A program made the position numbers and the translations under genes. 64,000 bases of DNA from a marine gamma proteobacterium HTCC2143. GTDB taxonomy: Bacteria; Pseudomonadota; Gammaproteobacteria; Pseudomonadales; Dasaniaceae. Each line of letters begins with the position of its first letter. Positions within the stretch are counted from its first letter, which is position 1. Below, in pieces: positions 49,324 to 59,014 of the stretch. The DNA is taken from the NCBI GenBank assembly GCA_000169075.1, contig AAVT01000011.1, positions 1-64,000 of the forward strand, in the 5' to 3' direction. The notes below the pieces were generated by a model, which was not told where the DNA came from, made no database searches, and worked only from the letters and a program-made list of their open reading frames with translations.

Positions 49324-49346
49324 AAGCTCTCGCTATAAGCTACTCA

Positions 49347-50489
49347 CTACGCTGTTTTTGCCACAGCTTTCTTTTCACTCAGTTCCTTTAGCCAATCATT
49401 GAACCTGTATGCGATTTTCAAGACAGGGTTCCTAATGACCATGATAGATTCCAATGTGGATTCTAATTCTGCCAATCGCTTTTTGTAATCACTATTCTTT
49501 CCTTCTCCGGCCAGAAAATCAAACGAATGAATACCCGGATTGTTAAATGCCTCTTCAATAGCATAACCAAGATGAAGCGTACCCAATGAGATTTTTTTAT
49601 CAAAATTTTCTACGTAACCCAGCTGAATATTGTAGACTTTTCCCGCCACTAAGAGATTTAGCATGGCTGATAGGGTTTCCCCATCAAGCTGCAACAAACT
49701 GGATGTACATTGAATATCACTGCCACTGCCATTCGATACCAACCGCCTTACCAAGGCCCTGCGCTTATCGGTAAAGGTGGTTGATTTGAACCGGATGTGG
49801 TGAAATTCGTCGATACTGTCCATCACCGTGCCGACATCAACAGAATCTCCCGACACCAGTTCAACCCTGCCATATTCAGCCAATAACTTGCGGCGACCGA
49901 ACAATTTTAGCCGAGTGTTTCTACCCCGCTTTTCTTTATATTTGTCAAATTTATCTATTGCGTTAACCGAATAGCAAATACTCGCGCCTAACACCCTGAT
50001 TGGGTAATTATTCAGCCGGCTTTGATCTTTCAGTAATCGATGAAAAACATCCTCCCTGACCAGATCTGACAGGATCGCCTCATCCCAACGTGGGTTGCAA
50101 AATATTGCTTCAGCCAAAAGCACGCTAACCGACGCCTCAAGATCACTTCGAACTATCGGACCAAGATACTCTGAACGCAAACCACCACCTCTGGAATGCC
50201 GATGACCGATGAAATGCAATCGCTTTACCGGCAAGAGTTTGGCAAAATAATGTGTTTTTTCAATATAACATGGCGCAATGCCGACTAGCTCACCCCTGTA
50301 GTAGGCTGCCTGCAGATACAGCTCTTCCATGTCGGACCGCGCCCAAAGCGTCCACCAATTATACATCCAGGCCCAGGACAGGAATAATTTGTCCCCGTTA
50401 CTTGAAGCCAGCAAGCGCTGCCAATCATCTCTGCCCGCTTTAAACTCCTGCTCACTCCACAGCCTTACTTCGAAATCACTCTCACTCAT
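49347..50489 (-). CDS. GNAT-fold acyltransferase of the BcsL/CelD type
   Basis: A 380-residue protein with the double GNAT pattern seen in EPS-locus acetyltransferases: LFLSWAWMYNWWTLW, LVGIAPCYIEK, HSRGGGLRSEYLGPI, a basic middle part (KYKEKRGRNTRLKLFGRRK), VYNIQLGYVENFDKK, LGYAIEEAFNNPGIHSFDFLAGEGKNSDYKKR (described in parts). It probably transfers an acyl group to an amino sugar or similar amine. It is related in fold to the FemAB protein at 31913 but not a close copy. It lies between hydrolase 1 copy 2 and the membrane acyltransferase. Confidence 0.82.
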   Translation of the reverse strand: MSESDFEVRLWSEQEFKAGRDDWQRLLASSNGDKLFLSWAWMYNWWTLWARSDMEELYLQAAYYRGELVGIAPCYIEKTHYFAKLLPVKRLHFIGHRHSRGGGLRSEYLGPIVRSDLEASVSVLLAEAIFCNPRWDEAILSDLVREDVFHRLLKDQSRLNNYPIRVLGASICYSVNAIDKFDKYKEKRGRNTRLKLFGRRKLLAEYGRVELVSGDSVDVGTVMDSIDEFHHIRFKSTTFTDKRRALVRRLVSNGSGSDIQCTSSLLQLDGETLSAMLNLLVAGKVYNIQLGYVENFDKKISLGTLHLGYAIEEAFNNPGIHSFDFLAGEGKNSDYKKRLAELESTLESIMVIRNPVLKIAYRFNDWLKELSEKKAVAKTA

Positions 50490-50536
50490 CGTTATAACTC
50501 ATGAACATAATCGACTTCTGGCAAATAATTGTATTC

Positions 50537-51385
50537 TCAAAGCAGCCACTCAGCAATTCGTCGCAGCACAACTGTCTGGCTTTGTGGTTCGGCTATGATA
50601 TATCCCGCATCGGGATAATACTCTACGCCGTAATATTCACGATCGATTACTGACCTGAACGTATCAGAAAACTGACTTTTGTAATTGTAATCCGGGGTGC
50701 CTCCTGTGAAAGTCGATGGTACTTTGACTTTTCGCCTCATCGACTTGTCAATTCCACCCTTAACAGATTCAGATGACGGGAACTCACGAGCATAACTTGC
50801 CATCTCATAGTATTCCTCGTCCACACCAACACTTTCATGGGGGGCAAGTTCATTTCCCTTTTGATGTAACCTAAAGGATCGCATCAGAAAACTCTTCCAG
50901 TGCCTCCATTTAAAGACTCTTCGCGAATAGTGGTAAAGATGATATTGCCAATTTTTATAAGAATATGCATCTATCTGTACAATACCAACCACCCGATCAT
51001 CCCCAAGCGCAGCTCCATAGGCAGCGTCCGCTCCGGAACACAATCCGTAAAGTAAAAAATTCTGAATATTATATATTTTTTGAAGGTAATCCATTACTTC
51101 TTTGGCTTCCTTCGGTGCAGATTCTGTGAAAGAAAGACTTCCGCTTCTTGGGGCGCTATCTCCAATGCCTGAAAAGTCGAACCGAATCGATAAAAGCCCC
51201 TGTTCTGCCAACATCCGGGCCAACTTCACCGTTAGACGACAAGCACCAACATGATGCATAACTCCGGAGTTGAAACATAAAACCACAGGCTTTGTGCTAT
51301 CCAATGTATTGGGAACAGTAACAACACCAGTCAATGGCGCTGGCTTTCCGATACGTACGGCGCGCTCTTTCATCAACACAGTCAT
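50537..51385 (-). CDS. XrtA-associated alpha/beta hydrolase 1, second copy
   Basis: A 282-residue alpha/beta hydrolase similar to the product of 35118-35963: VLCFNSGVMHHVGACRLTVKL, IRFDFSGIGDSAPRSG and elbow GLCSGADAAYG with Cys116 as presumed nucleophile. The start overlaps the end of a hydrolase 2 remnant by 4 bases (ATGA), the same geometry as in the intact pair. It is 47 bases upstream of the GNAT gene. Having two hydrolase 1 genes in one locus is unusual. Confidence 0.87.
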   Translation of the reverse strand: MTVLMKERAVRIGKPAPLTGVVTVPNTLDSTKPVVLCFNSGVMHHVGACRLTVKLARMLAEQGLLSIRFDFSGIGDSAPRSGSLSFTESAPKEAKEVMDYLQKIYNIQNFLLYGLCSGADAAYGAALGDDRVVGIVQIDAYSYKNWQYHLYHYSRRVFKWRHWKSFLMRSFRLHQKGNELAPHESVGVDEEYYEMASYAREFPSSESVKGGIDKSMRRKVKVPSTFTGGTPDYNYKSQFSDTFRSVIDREYYGVEYYPDAGYIIAEPQSQTVVLRRIAEWLL

Positions 51386-51605
51386 TCAAACCAATCCACG
51401 ATACCCTGAATTACCGGCTGGGGTAATAATATTCCGACCCTGTTATCCACAAAATTCCAATCACCAGGTGCAGGCGTAACAGCATATTGAAAGCTATCTC
51501 CAAAGTTGGATCTACTCGCCCAATCAGTGGATTCCGATGTTTCATGAGAAACAATTTGCAAGACTCGCAGAGCTAGTTTTACCTTTCCTTCAAACTGCGT
51601 GTATT
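51382..51605 (-). pseudogene. 3' remnant of a hydrolase 2 gene
   Basis: The frame ends with ATGA overlap at the start of hydrolase 1 copy 2, where the intact pair at 35960 has hydrolase 2. The translated end (SFQYAVTPAPGDWNF, then PQPVIQGIVDWFE) has the look of a hydrolase 2 C terminus: a short beta strand, an aromatic DW/PFW point, and a final helix. There is no room for the N-terminal two thirds, because the beta-barrel gene ends at 51606. I infer a truncated gene; the resemblance is modest. Confidence 0.5.
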
Positions 51606-52901
51606 TTAGAATACATACGCAATCCGAATACCGCCACGCCATTCATCATAGTCACCGGACGCAACACTGGAGTCTCGCTCTTCGTAAGCCAGTGAATAGA
51701 CCATTGAAAATTGACGGGTAAGCGACTGATTAACACTGAAGCCGGCATTGACAATACTGTAGTCATCGCGGGCATTGTCATTTTTAAAACTGATATCGCG
51801 ATAGCCAAGCAGCCCGCGCAGGCTGAGCAACCGACTTATCTGGTAGCTGAGCGACGTTCTGAAAGCAACTTCGTCGGTATCATCGTTAAGTTCTTCGTAG
51901 TCTTCTGCCGTGAAAAGAACCGCTGCACTGAACAAGCAGGCCCCACATAACGCTGAATTATTGTATTCCAACTCGACGTTAGTGCGTTCAAAAACATCAA
52001 CTTCAAGAGAGCTGCTATTAAAGTCGCTGAGGCCAGTGAAATCGCCATTGCCATCGCCCATTGAGGTGTCTGTCAGCTCTTGCAACGCAGACAGCCGCCA
52101 GTTGGATGAACCGTCCTGGTAACTCGATTCAGCTTGAAAATAATTGCCATTAGTATTGCCGGATTCTCGCTGGGATTCATTGTAACCAATATTGATGCTG
52201 TAACTGAGCCGGGACAGGGCTGCGCTGTAACCGATGGTGGCACGGTAGTATTCATAGTCGTTGTTGCCGGTATCAAAACTCACATCTTGATAGTCTATAT
52301 TGAGGGAGACAGTGTCGACTTTGGACAGACTACGCTGCCAACTAGCACTGGCACCGGCCCTGTTTGAGTCCTGCTGGTCGTCGTCATCATAACTTATGTC
52401 AGAATACGATAGACGCATGTTAATGGCGTCGGCGGCAGATAGCCGCAGGATCAACTCAGGGCTGATGGTGGTTATTGAGCGGTCTTCGCGATTTTCCTCA
52501 ATGTTCGTCAAGGCTCTGTCTCTGACGACATTACGGCGACTGTTTTCCAGCGTCCAATAAAGTTGTTGGTCAATTTGCTCGTAGACTATAGAGGCGTCGC
52601 CGGTGATCGCTGTTTCGTCGCTTTGGGTATCTTTATCATAGGCAGTGAATTCGGCCCGGTAATCAATCTCGGCGACAACCGACCCGCCTTGATGATTTAA
52701 CCCAAAGCCTGCCAATATTTTTTGCTCCAGTTCCGAGCGCTCAGAGGTGGAAGACTTTAACGAATTGCTGGTATGCTCTAAGCCGGCACCCAAATCAATG
52801 GTTGTTTCCAGTGCCGACACCTGCAACGCTGGCAACGATAATACCAACACCGCTAATATCGACCTTAAAAAACTCGCCATTTTTTGATTATTTATCTTCA
52901 T
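51606..52901 (-). CDS. XrtA/EPS system outer-membrane beta-barrel protein
   Basis: About 431 residues from ATG 52901 (AAGGA 10 bases upstream; ATG 52928 is an earlier in-frame option). A signal peptide covers about the first 33 residues (LRSILAVLVLSLPALQVSA). The rest is alternating polar/hydrophobic strands typical of an outer-membrane barrel (YRAEFTAYDKD, MRLSYSDISYDDDD, YYRATIGYSAAL, LRGLLGYRDISF) ending in the expected C-terminal Phe (RIAYVF). Such barrels are part of the EPS export group in XrtA loci. A Cys pair (ALCGACLF) lies in the middle. It is in line with the export genes upstream. Confidence 0.85.
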   Translation of the reverse strand: MKINNQKMASFLRSILAVLVLSLPALQVSALETTIDLGAGLEHTSNSLKSSTSERSELEQKILAGFGLNHQGGSVVAEIDYRAEFTAYDKDTQSDETAITGDASIVYEQIDQQLYWTLENSRRNVVRDRALTNIEENREDRSITTISPELILRLSAADAINMRLSYSDISYDDDDQQDSNRAGASASWQRSLSKVDTVSLNIDYQDVSFDTGNNDYEYYRATIGYSAALSRLSYSINIGYNESQRESGNTNGNYFQAESSYQDGSSNWRLSALQELTDTSMGDGNGDFTGLSDFNSSSLEVDVFERTNVELEYNNSALCGACLFSAAVLFTAEDYEELNDDTDEVAFRTSLSYQISRLLSLRGLLGYRDISFKNDNARDDYSIVNAGFSVNQSLTRQFSMVYSLAYEERDSSVASGDYDEWRGGIRIAYVF

Positions 52902-52960
52902 CACTCTGTCATCCTTTTTAGTGGGCATCCTGTACCACGGTAAACTTGTTGAGTGCCGCG

Positions 52961-53698
52961 CTAATTGTTAAACACCAGTCCTGCAAACTTTTCTTCGCCG
53001 ACGGCATCCACCCCCGCCAACACTTGATTAGGCGTCACTTTACCAAAGGGCACGACTAAAACCGCCATATCTGCCACCCCTGACAAAATTCGCGCCAGAG
53101 AAGAGTCGCTGACTGGCGGTACATCTAACACTACAAATCTGTCGGGATAACGCTGCTTTACTGATTCGATCAGTTGGCTCATTCGCGGCGAAGATAATCG
53201 CTCGACGGAGGTATCGCCGCCCTTGCCCGGCGGGATGACTCGCACGCGAGGAATTCCCGCTGAATAGATAATATCTTTCAGCTCTAGGCTAGGGTCGTCT
53301 AGGTACTCCATCAAACCAAATTCTGCATTGGATTGCAGCAGCTCATTGGCAAAGGAATGCTCAATATTGCAATCAACATAGACGGCGGTTTTTTGTTCAT
53401 CAAGGGCAAAAGAGGCCGCCATGTTCAGCGCCACAAAGCTGGAGCCCCCACCGAGGCTGAGGGAGCTCACCAGTAGGGTAAAGTTCTTCCCCTTGGCCCG
53501 ATCGAGCAGCTTGGTGCGCAACTCGCGGAAGGAACTGAGTACCTGCCGCTGCGCCATACCCGGATAAATCACTTTCAACGCAGCCAGTTCATCCTGAGTT
53601 TTCAAGGTCACTTCAGCCATGTCGGCAATGCTATTCAGCGCTAACTCACTATCAACGGCTTTGATCAGCGGCTCTTTCATTGGCTGGTCTTTACTCAT
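52961..53698 (-). CDS. CpsD/Wzc-like ATPase with defective Walker A
   Basis: A 245-residue soluble protein with the fold of BY-kinases of EPS loci. It carries LRTKLLDRAKGKNFTLLVSS, an altered P loop SLGGGSSF, the Walker A' type AVYVDCNIEHS and FVVLDVPPV. The usual P-loop lysine is Ser86 here, and no tyrosine cluster is present at the C terminus (it ends EKFAGLVFNN). It is therefore probably not an active autokinase and may serve as a structural partner of the chain-length protein, 14 bases upstream. The position matches the kinase gene of XrtA systems. Confidence 0.85.
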   Translation of the reverse strand: MSKDQPMKEPLIKAVDSELALNSIADMAEVTLKTQDELAALKVIYPGMAQRQVLSSFRELRTKLLDRAKGKNFTLLVSSLSLGGGSSFVALNMAASFALDEQKTAVYVDCNIEHSFANELLQSNAEFGLMEYLDDPSLELKDIIYSAGIPRVRVIPPGKGGDTSVERLSSPRMSQLIESVKQRYPDRFVVLDVPPVSDSSLARILSGVADMAVLVVPFGKVTPNQVLAGVDAVGEEKFAGLVFNN

Positions 53699-53712
53699 CG
53701 CAACACCCTGTT

Positions 53713-55233
53713 TTATAACAATCCATTAAGTCGACTCCAAACGATACCGGCATAAACAGCGGCCGCCGCCAAACACACCAGCGCCAATACGATAACATCG
53801 ATGCGCATGACCCTGCGGGTGAGTCGGGTTCTTACGTGAGGAATGACGGCTAACAATTCTATCTCCGCCGGCAAACTATTAATAAGCAGTGAAGGCGACC
53901 TCACCCGTGGATCCAACAACACATAGGCAAACACCAAACCGATGGCAGCGAGTAATCCAACAAAAGGAGCCGCCAGCACGAAGTGGATAAACTTCAGCCC
54001 TATAGGGTTGATAGGATAGACCGCAGGCTCCTGAATTTTAAAGCTCACTCCCTGACCCTCCACATCCAAGGTCATGGACAGTCTGGCTTTTTCTTTTCGC
54101 CCTAACATTTCGTCGTAAATTTCCCGAGTAACGTCGTAGTCTCGCACTAACTCAGACATTTCTGCCTCTTTGGAAGCGACGCGCTGGGCCCTTTCGTATT
54201 CATTTTCAAGCATTCGTTCAACCGAGACAAGCCGGTTACGCTGGCTGCGTAAATCCAGCTCAGTCTCTGCCTGACGCACACGTAACTCTTCGTACAAGGG
54301 ATTTTTATCCGAGTCAGAATTTGACGCACGGGAAACATAACCGCCTCCCTGCATCGACTCAATCACTAATTCCTGCGCGGCGATCTGCTGTTTTAGCGAG
54401 ACGATATCGGGATACGTTTCCTGATAACTCAGTCGCAGACTATCCAAGCGTTCTTTTAGCGTGCTGAGCCTTGACCGCTCTTCGTCCACTTTACCTTTCA
54501 CATTGAGATAGGCACTTTCGTTGGTTACCTGTTCTTTCAGTGAACGGTCCCTGGCTTCAACTTCACCGATGGTTAATTTTAGCTCCTCTATTTGTAATCG
54601 AAGCTGGCTGATTCGAGCATTGACGGAGCTTTCATCGCCGTCTAAATTTTTTGACTTAAATTCTTTTAACTCATTTTCTGCCGCTAACAACTGGCGCTTA
54701 TAAGAAACCACTTGTTGCTCAATGAATTCATAGGCACTGCGGCTTTCGTTGCGCCGCTGTTCTGCGTTGTCAGAAATAAAAGCGTCAACCACCGCATTGA
54801 CCATGTCAAATGATTGATCCTGACTGGTGCTGCCGTAACTAACGCGAAAATAATTCTTCCCTTCATTTTCAATTTTTATCGCTGCACGCAGCGCGATGAT
54901 CTGAGTTTCCTGCTCGCTAATCGTGGTGTTATTGTCAATCAGCCCCACGGTCTTCGCCGCCTGCACCATAATTTTACGCGTGTAAATTTTCTCCCTTGCC
55001 TCTTGAGAGCGATCAATGGAGGTCACCTCTGCCCGGCCCCGCAGCAACGGTTCAATAATATTAGTGACGTCAGCGTAGAGCATGGTGCTTGTTTCATAAC
55101 GCTCAGGCCAATATAAACCTACCGCAAGCACGCCCAGCGAGAGCGTAATAAACATACCCACTACCCATGTTCGCCACTCGATAATCTCGCGCCATACGGC
55201 CTTGACTAGATCAACTAAAAATGTCGTTTCCAT
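53713..55233 (-). CDS. XrtA system chain-length determinant protein (Wzz family)
   Basis: A 506-residue protein with an N-terminal membrane segment (about 24-44, WVVGMFITLSLGVLAVGLYW) and two C-terminal ones (about 415-442 and 480-500). Between them lies a long periplasmic coiled-coil region (for example QQVVSYKRQLLAAENELKEF, QLRLQIEELKLTIGEVEARD). This is the layout of PEP-CTERM-locus chain-length determinants, which set polymer length together with the export lipoprotein and the ATPase encoded next to it. Start ATG 55233. Confidence 0.92.
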   Translation of the reverse strand: METTFLVDLVKAVWREIIEWRTWVVGMFITLSLGVLAVGLYWPERYETSTMLYADVTNIIEPLLRGRAEVTSIDRSQEAREKIYTRKIMVQAAKTVGLIDNNTTISEQETQIIALRAAIKIENEGKNYFRVSYGSTSQDQSFDMVNAVVDAFISDNAEQRRNESRSAYEFIEQQVVSYKRQLLAAENELKEFKSKNLDGDESSVNARISQLRLQIEELKLTIGEVEARDRSLKEQVTNESAYLNVKGKVDEERSRLSTLKERLDSLRLSYQETYPDIVSLKQQIAAQELVIESMQGGGYVSRASNSDSDKNPLYEELRVRQAETELDLRSQRNRLVSVERMLENEYERAQRVASKEAEMSELVRDYDVTREIYDEMLGRKEKARLSMTLDVEGQGVSFKIQEPAVYPINPIGLKFIHFVLAAPFVGLLAAIGLVFAYVLLDPRVRSPSLLINSLPAEIELLAVIPHVRTRLTRRVMRIDVIVLALVCLAAAAVYAGIVWSRLNGLL

Positions 55234-55270
55234 TCCCTTGTAACTACCTCTTTACTGTCGACAAAATGGG

Positions 55271-55936
55271 CTAAAATGAGCGTTCAGGAATGGTGACAAT
55301 ATCAGAGGGCACCAACATGTAATTGGATTCCAGCTTACCCGCCTTCAAAATGTCGTCAAGGTAGATAGGATACACTTTGACCTGCCCTTCAGACTTGCGA
55401 TAAAGCTTTGAGTCATTTGGCACCGCAAATTCATTAGGACCCCCGGCGAGTAACACCAAATCTAACACCGTCATACCTTTGCGGTAGGGTACCGACTGCG
55501 GGCTATTAACCGCCCCTGTCACCCGAATACGCTGCTGAAAGTCAGAACTACTGGGATTGGTGACAATCACTGACACTTGCGGGTTTTTAATGTATTCCAA
55601 TAACTTGCTGGTAATCGACTCACTCAGCGAGTTGGTACTGAAACCTGCGGCCAACACGTCGCCGATCAACGACATGGATATTTTACCATCGGGCCTAACA
55701 GGGACATCAAGACTTAGCCGTTCATTACCCCATACCTCTATGCGAATTTGATCACCCACACCAATTTGATACTCTTCAGAACTGTATTCCTGAACATTGA
55801 CCGGCATATCCGCCAAATTACGCGAAGAACTACCACAAGCACTTAGCAGCAGTGCTACCGCAGCAATGACCAGCAGCAAAAACGACTTATTACCTCGGCG
55901 AAAATGGTTCCGGAAAAAAACCTGTAATATATTCAT
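55271..55936 (-). CDS. Polysaccharide export lipoprotein (Wza/EpsE-like)
   Basis: A 221-residue lipoprotein: signal peptide with lipobox LLLSAC (Cys34), then a Poly_export domain (YQIGVGDQIRIEVWGNERLS, VRPDGKISMSLIGDVLAAG) and SLBB-like beta-grasp repeats (IRVTGAVNSPQSVPYRKGM, VLDLVLLAGG, VPSDIVTIPERSF). It forms or joins the outer-membrane export channel. It is shorter than Wza, as usual for XrtA loci, where a separate barrel serves the outer membrane. It lies 2 bases downstream of the initiating transferase gene. Confidence 0.93.
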   Translation of the reverse strand: MNILQVFFRNHFRRGNKSFLLLVIAAVALLLSACGSSSRNLADMPVNVQEYSSEEYQIGVGDQIRIEVWGNERLSLDVPVRPDGKISMSLIGDVLAAGFSTNSLSESITSKLLEYIKNPQVSVIVTNPSSSDFQQRIRVTGAVNSPQSVPYRKGMTVLDLVLLAGGPNEFAVPNDSKLYRKSEGQVKVYPIYLDDILKAGKLESNYMLVPSDIVTIPERSF

Positions 55937-55938
55937 GT

Positions 55939-57351
55939 TTACCTGACTCCTTTTCCCAGCAGGATAACTTCAACGGTCTGCAGGGCGGTTAATATATCCA
56001 ATAATAAACTGTGGTTTTTCGTGTAGTACAAATCGTAACGTAGTTTCTGTGCTGCGTCTTCTTCTGACGCACCATAAGCATAGTTTAATTGTGCCCAACC
56101 CATTAATCCCGGTTTTACCCGGTGACGCTCCTGATAATAGGGAATAGTTTTAGCTAATTCATCAACAAATTCTGGCCTTTCGGGGCGCGGCCCTACAAAA
56201 CTCATGTCGCCTTTCAACACATTCCATAGCTGTGGAAGCTCGTCCAACCGAGTATTGCGGATAAAATTACCCACAGGCGTTACCCGGCTATCGTTCTGCT
56301 GTGCCCAGACCGCTTTGCCGTCTTTTTCGGCATTTTTAACCATACTGCGAAATTTCAGCACTTCAAATGTTCGACCATTAAGGCCCACCCGAACTTGTTT
56401 GTAAATAACGGGGCGCCCCGTCTCAACCACTATCGCCAGCATGGTCAAAATCATCAGTGGCCAAGCCAGTAGCAATAGAACAAAACAGACCAGCAGGTCA
56501 AATATACGCTTGGCAATATCTCGTGCTTGACTGAAGCGAAAACCGTCTGAAAATAACATCCAACCGGGATTTAATAAATCGAGCTCAACTTTGCCAGTTT
56601 CACGCTCACAAAAATTGATTGCATCGATAACGCTGGTGCCGGCCAATTTGCAGTCGAGCAAGTCTGACAAAGGCAAGCCACCGCCTTCACCACGACGGCG
56701 CTCGTCAGCTACCACCACAATTTCACTGACATTTTGATCCCGAATAAAATCCAACCAGTTGCCCGGCGGCGCTATAATAAGGCCTTTGTCGACATTACAC
56801 TCATCACCTGCCGGCACACAGCCAATAACTTCAGAGCCCAGCTGTTTGCCTCCCTGCGTAAGAACAGCCAGCAAATTAACCGCTTTAACACCTGCCCCAT
56901 AAAAAACCACACGGCGTCGCAATTGACTGACATCAACAGCTTTAAAAAAGCACCAGCGCAGCACCACAATGGCCAGCATTGACACAACAATCGCCAACAG
57001 CAGCGTGGTATCTCCCAGATACAATGTGTCAAATGTAAGGTGAAGGACGGTGTAAACTAGGCAGCCCAGTAGGCAGTAGGCGACTACCGTGCGCAACACC
57101 ATGCTGGTAAATCCCTCCCGCAGGAAAGACTGATAGACACCCATACCCAAGGTGGCGCTATGCATGATAAAAGCAAACACCAAGGCCCGGGTAATCCACG
57201 TGCCTTCCACTGAAATTAATGAGAATTGATCAGCGGGTAAGGCAATGTAGAATGCCAGGTAGACCCCCAAAACAAGCACAGCAAACTCCAACACCCCCAA
57301 TATGATGTAAGAAGAGTGCAGGTAGTGATTAAATATGCGGGTATGTGCCAC
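55939..57351 (-). CDS. XrtA/PEP-CTERM system initiating sugar transferase
   Basis: About 470 residues from GTG 57351, chosen because AAAGGA sits 7 bases upstream; the frame is open to ATG 57441. Four or five membrane segments open the protein, followed by a Rossmann-like CoA-binding part (RVVFYGAGVKAVNLLAVL) and the bacterial sugar transferase domain (DLLVCFVLLLLAWPLMILTML, YKQVRVGLNGRTFEVLKFRSM, RNTRLDELPQLWNVLKGDMSFVGPRP in parts). It adds the first sugar phosphate to undecaprenyl phosphate at the inner membrane. It heads the export operon of the minus strand. Confidence 0.93.
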   Translation of the reverse strand: MAHTRIFNHYLHSSYIILGVLEFAVLVLGVYLAFYIALPADQFSLISVEGTWITRALVFAFIMHSATLGMGVYQSFLREGFTSMVLRTVVAYCLLGCLVYTVLHLTFDTLYLGDTTLLLAIVVSMLAIVVLRWCFFKAVDVSQLRRRVVFYGAGVKAVNLLAVLTQGGKQLGSEVIGCVPAGDECNVDKGLIIAPPGNWLDFIRDQNVSEIVVVADERRRGEGGGLPLSDLLDCKLAGTSVIDAINFCERETGKVELDLLNPGWMLFSDGFRFSQARDIAKRIFDLLVCFVLLLLAWPLMILTMLAIVVETGRPVIYKQVRVGLNGRTFEVLKFRSMVKNAEKDGKAVWAQQNDSRVTPVGNFIRNTRLDELPQLWNVLKGDMSFVGPRPERPEFVDELAKTIPYYQERHRVKPGLMGWAQLNYAYGASEEDAAQKLRYDLYYTKNHSLLLDILTALQTVEVILLGKGVR

Positions 57352-57475
57352 CAAGTGGTCCTTTGTAACGGCTATCAACAATGTCGAATTCGAGCCAAAG
57401 TATAAACCACCACTCGAAAACTGTCGCCCTGACGGGAGCATCTAGATCAACATTGGTAGGATTACACAATAATTG

Positions 57476-57488
57476 TTATCGCCGATAA
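57476..57488. promoter_or_regulatory. Small palindrome in the divergent promoter region
   Basis: TTATCG-C-CGATAA is a perfect inverted repeat, and a related CGAT-A-ATCG palindrome lies about 45 bases downstream (near 57522-57530). Both are in the 370-base divergent region between the initiating transferase (minus) and the tviB-like gene (plus). They could be operator sites; no known regulator is implied. Confidence 0.25.
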
Positions 57489-57721
57489 GCCGTTAGCACT
57501 CAACTAGGTCAAAAGGATGAACGATAATCGGCAACAGATGCAGGAACAAGCCAGTAGAGTAACTCTGGACATTGGGCGATCAGTGCTGAACAAGACCTTC
57601 TTGTGCGGCAGAATGTGGTCTGATGGGATTATTACAACTTTCGCGATTGTGCGAGCAACTGCTATTATTACTCGGTCAACCTTCGCTAAAATTCATCCAC
57701 CTAATTGACGCAGGAACCGCA

Positions 57722-58999
57722 ATGCATCTCTCCAAAACTCCAAAACTTGCCATTATTGGTCTTGGCTATGTGGGTTTACCCTTGGCCGTAGAGTTCGGTA
57801 AACAACTGGATTGTGTAGGCTTTGATATTCAACAACAGCGAATTAATGAATTGCGCAGCGGTATAGATAACACCCTAGAGACCAGCCCCGAAGAACTAAG
57901 GCAAGCAACAGGCCTGAGCTACTCCCGCGATGCTGCCGATATTCGCGACTGCGATATTTATATTGTGACGGTTCCCACACCGATTGATGGCAGCAACCAA
58001 CCCGATTTAACCCCACTGATAAAAGCATCCGAATTGGTTGGCTCGGTGATTAGTGCAAACAATGTGGTGATCTATGAGTCTACGGTTTACCCGGGCTGCA
58101 CTGAGGAGTCATGCATTCCTGTTATTGAGGAGGTTTCGGGGCTAACGTTTAATACTGACTTTTTTGCCGGCTATAGCCCGGAGCGCATTAATCCCGGCGA
58201 TAAAACGCACCGAGTGACTAATATTGTCAAGGTCACCTCGGGGTCTAATCCAACCGTCGCAAACTATGTCGACCAGTTGTACCGCCGAATTGTCAAGGTG
58301 GGAACCCACCTCGCCAGCAGCATTAAAGTTGCCGAGGCATCAAAAGTCATCGAAAACACCCAGCGGGACGTCAACATCGCCTTGGTTAACGAGTTGGCAT
58401 TGATCTTTAATCGGCTGCAAATCAATACCGAAGACGTCTTGGAGGCCGCCGGCACCAAGTGGAACTTCCTACCCTTTCGTCCGGGGTTGGTGGGTGGGCA
58501 CTGTATTGGTGTGGACCCCTATTATTTGGTTCACAAGGCCGAGCAAGCGGGCTATCACCCCCAGATCATTGCTGCCAGCCGCAGGATTAATGACAAAATG
58601 GGCTCGTTGGTAGCCACTGAAGTTATGCGCTTGATGACCCAGAAACGCATTCACATCGTTGACGCTAATGTATTAATTTTGGGTCTGGCCTTTAAAGAAA
58701 ACTGCCCCGATTTGCGCAACACGCGAGTGACTGATATCGCCGGTGAATTAGAACAGTGTAATGTGAATGTCGATATATACGATCCCTGGGTGTCCTCACA
58801 GGAGGCCAAACATGCCTTTGACATCACCATGGTCGAAACATTAGAAGCTGAACGCTATGATGCCGTTATCCTCGCCGTCGCCCATGAGCAATTCCAGGCA
58901 ATGGGCATTGATGAAATCAGACAGCTTACTCGGAATAAGGGTATTATTTTTGATATTAAGTACTTATTTCCCGCCGACGTTGTTGACGGTCGCCTGTAA
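57722..58999 (+). CDS. tviB: Nucleotide sugar dehydrogenase, TviB/WbpA type
   Basis: About 425 residues from ATG 57722, with AGGA 8 bases upstream; the open frame begins at 57623 but without conservation. NAD loop: [18 protein letters not shown]. Signatures: [51 protein letters not shown], the catalytic Cys in [12 protein letters not shown], and [17 protein letters not shown]. It oxidises a UDP-sugar to the uronic acid; TviB acts on UDP-GlcNAc. The adjacent epimerase gene would make the C4 epimer. The product supplies an acidic sugar for the EPS. Confidence 0.9.
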   Translation: MHLSKTPKLAIIGLGYVGLPLAVEFGKQLDCVGFDIQQQRINELRSGIDNTLETSPEELRQATGLSYSRDAADIRDCDIYIVTVPTPIDGSNQPDLTPLIKASELVGSVISANNVVIYESTVYPGCTEESCIPVIEEVSGLTFNTDFFAGYSPERINPGDKTHRVTNIVKVTSGSNPTVANYVDQLYRRIVKVGTHLASSIKVAEASKVIENTQRDVNIALVNELALIFNRLQINTEDVLEAAGTKWNFLPFRPGLVGGHCIGVDPYYLVHKAEQAGYHPQIIAASRRINDKMGSLVATEVMRLMTQKRIHIVDANVLILGLAFKENCPDLRNTRVTDIAGELEQCNVNVDIYDPWVSSQEAKHAFDITMVETLEAERYDAVILAVAHEQFQAMGIDEIRQLTRNKGIIFDIKYLFPADVVDGRL

Positions 59000-59014
59000 C
59001 CCCGGGGTCAACTC

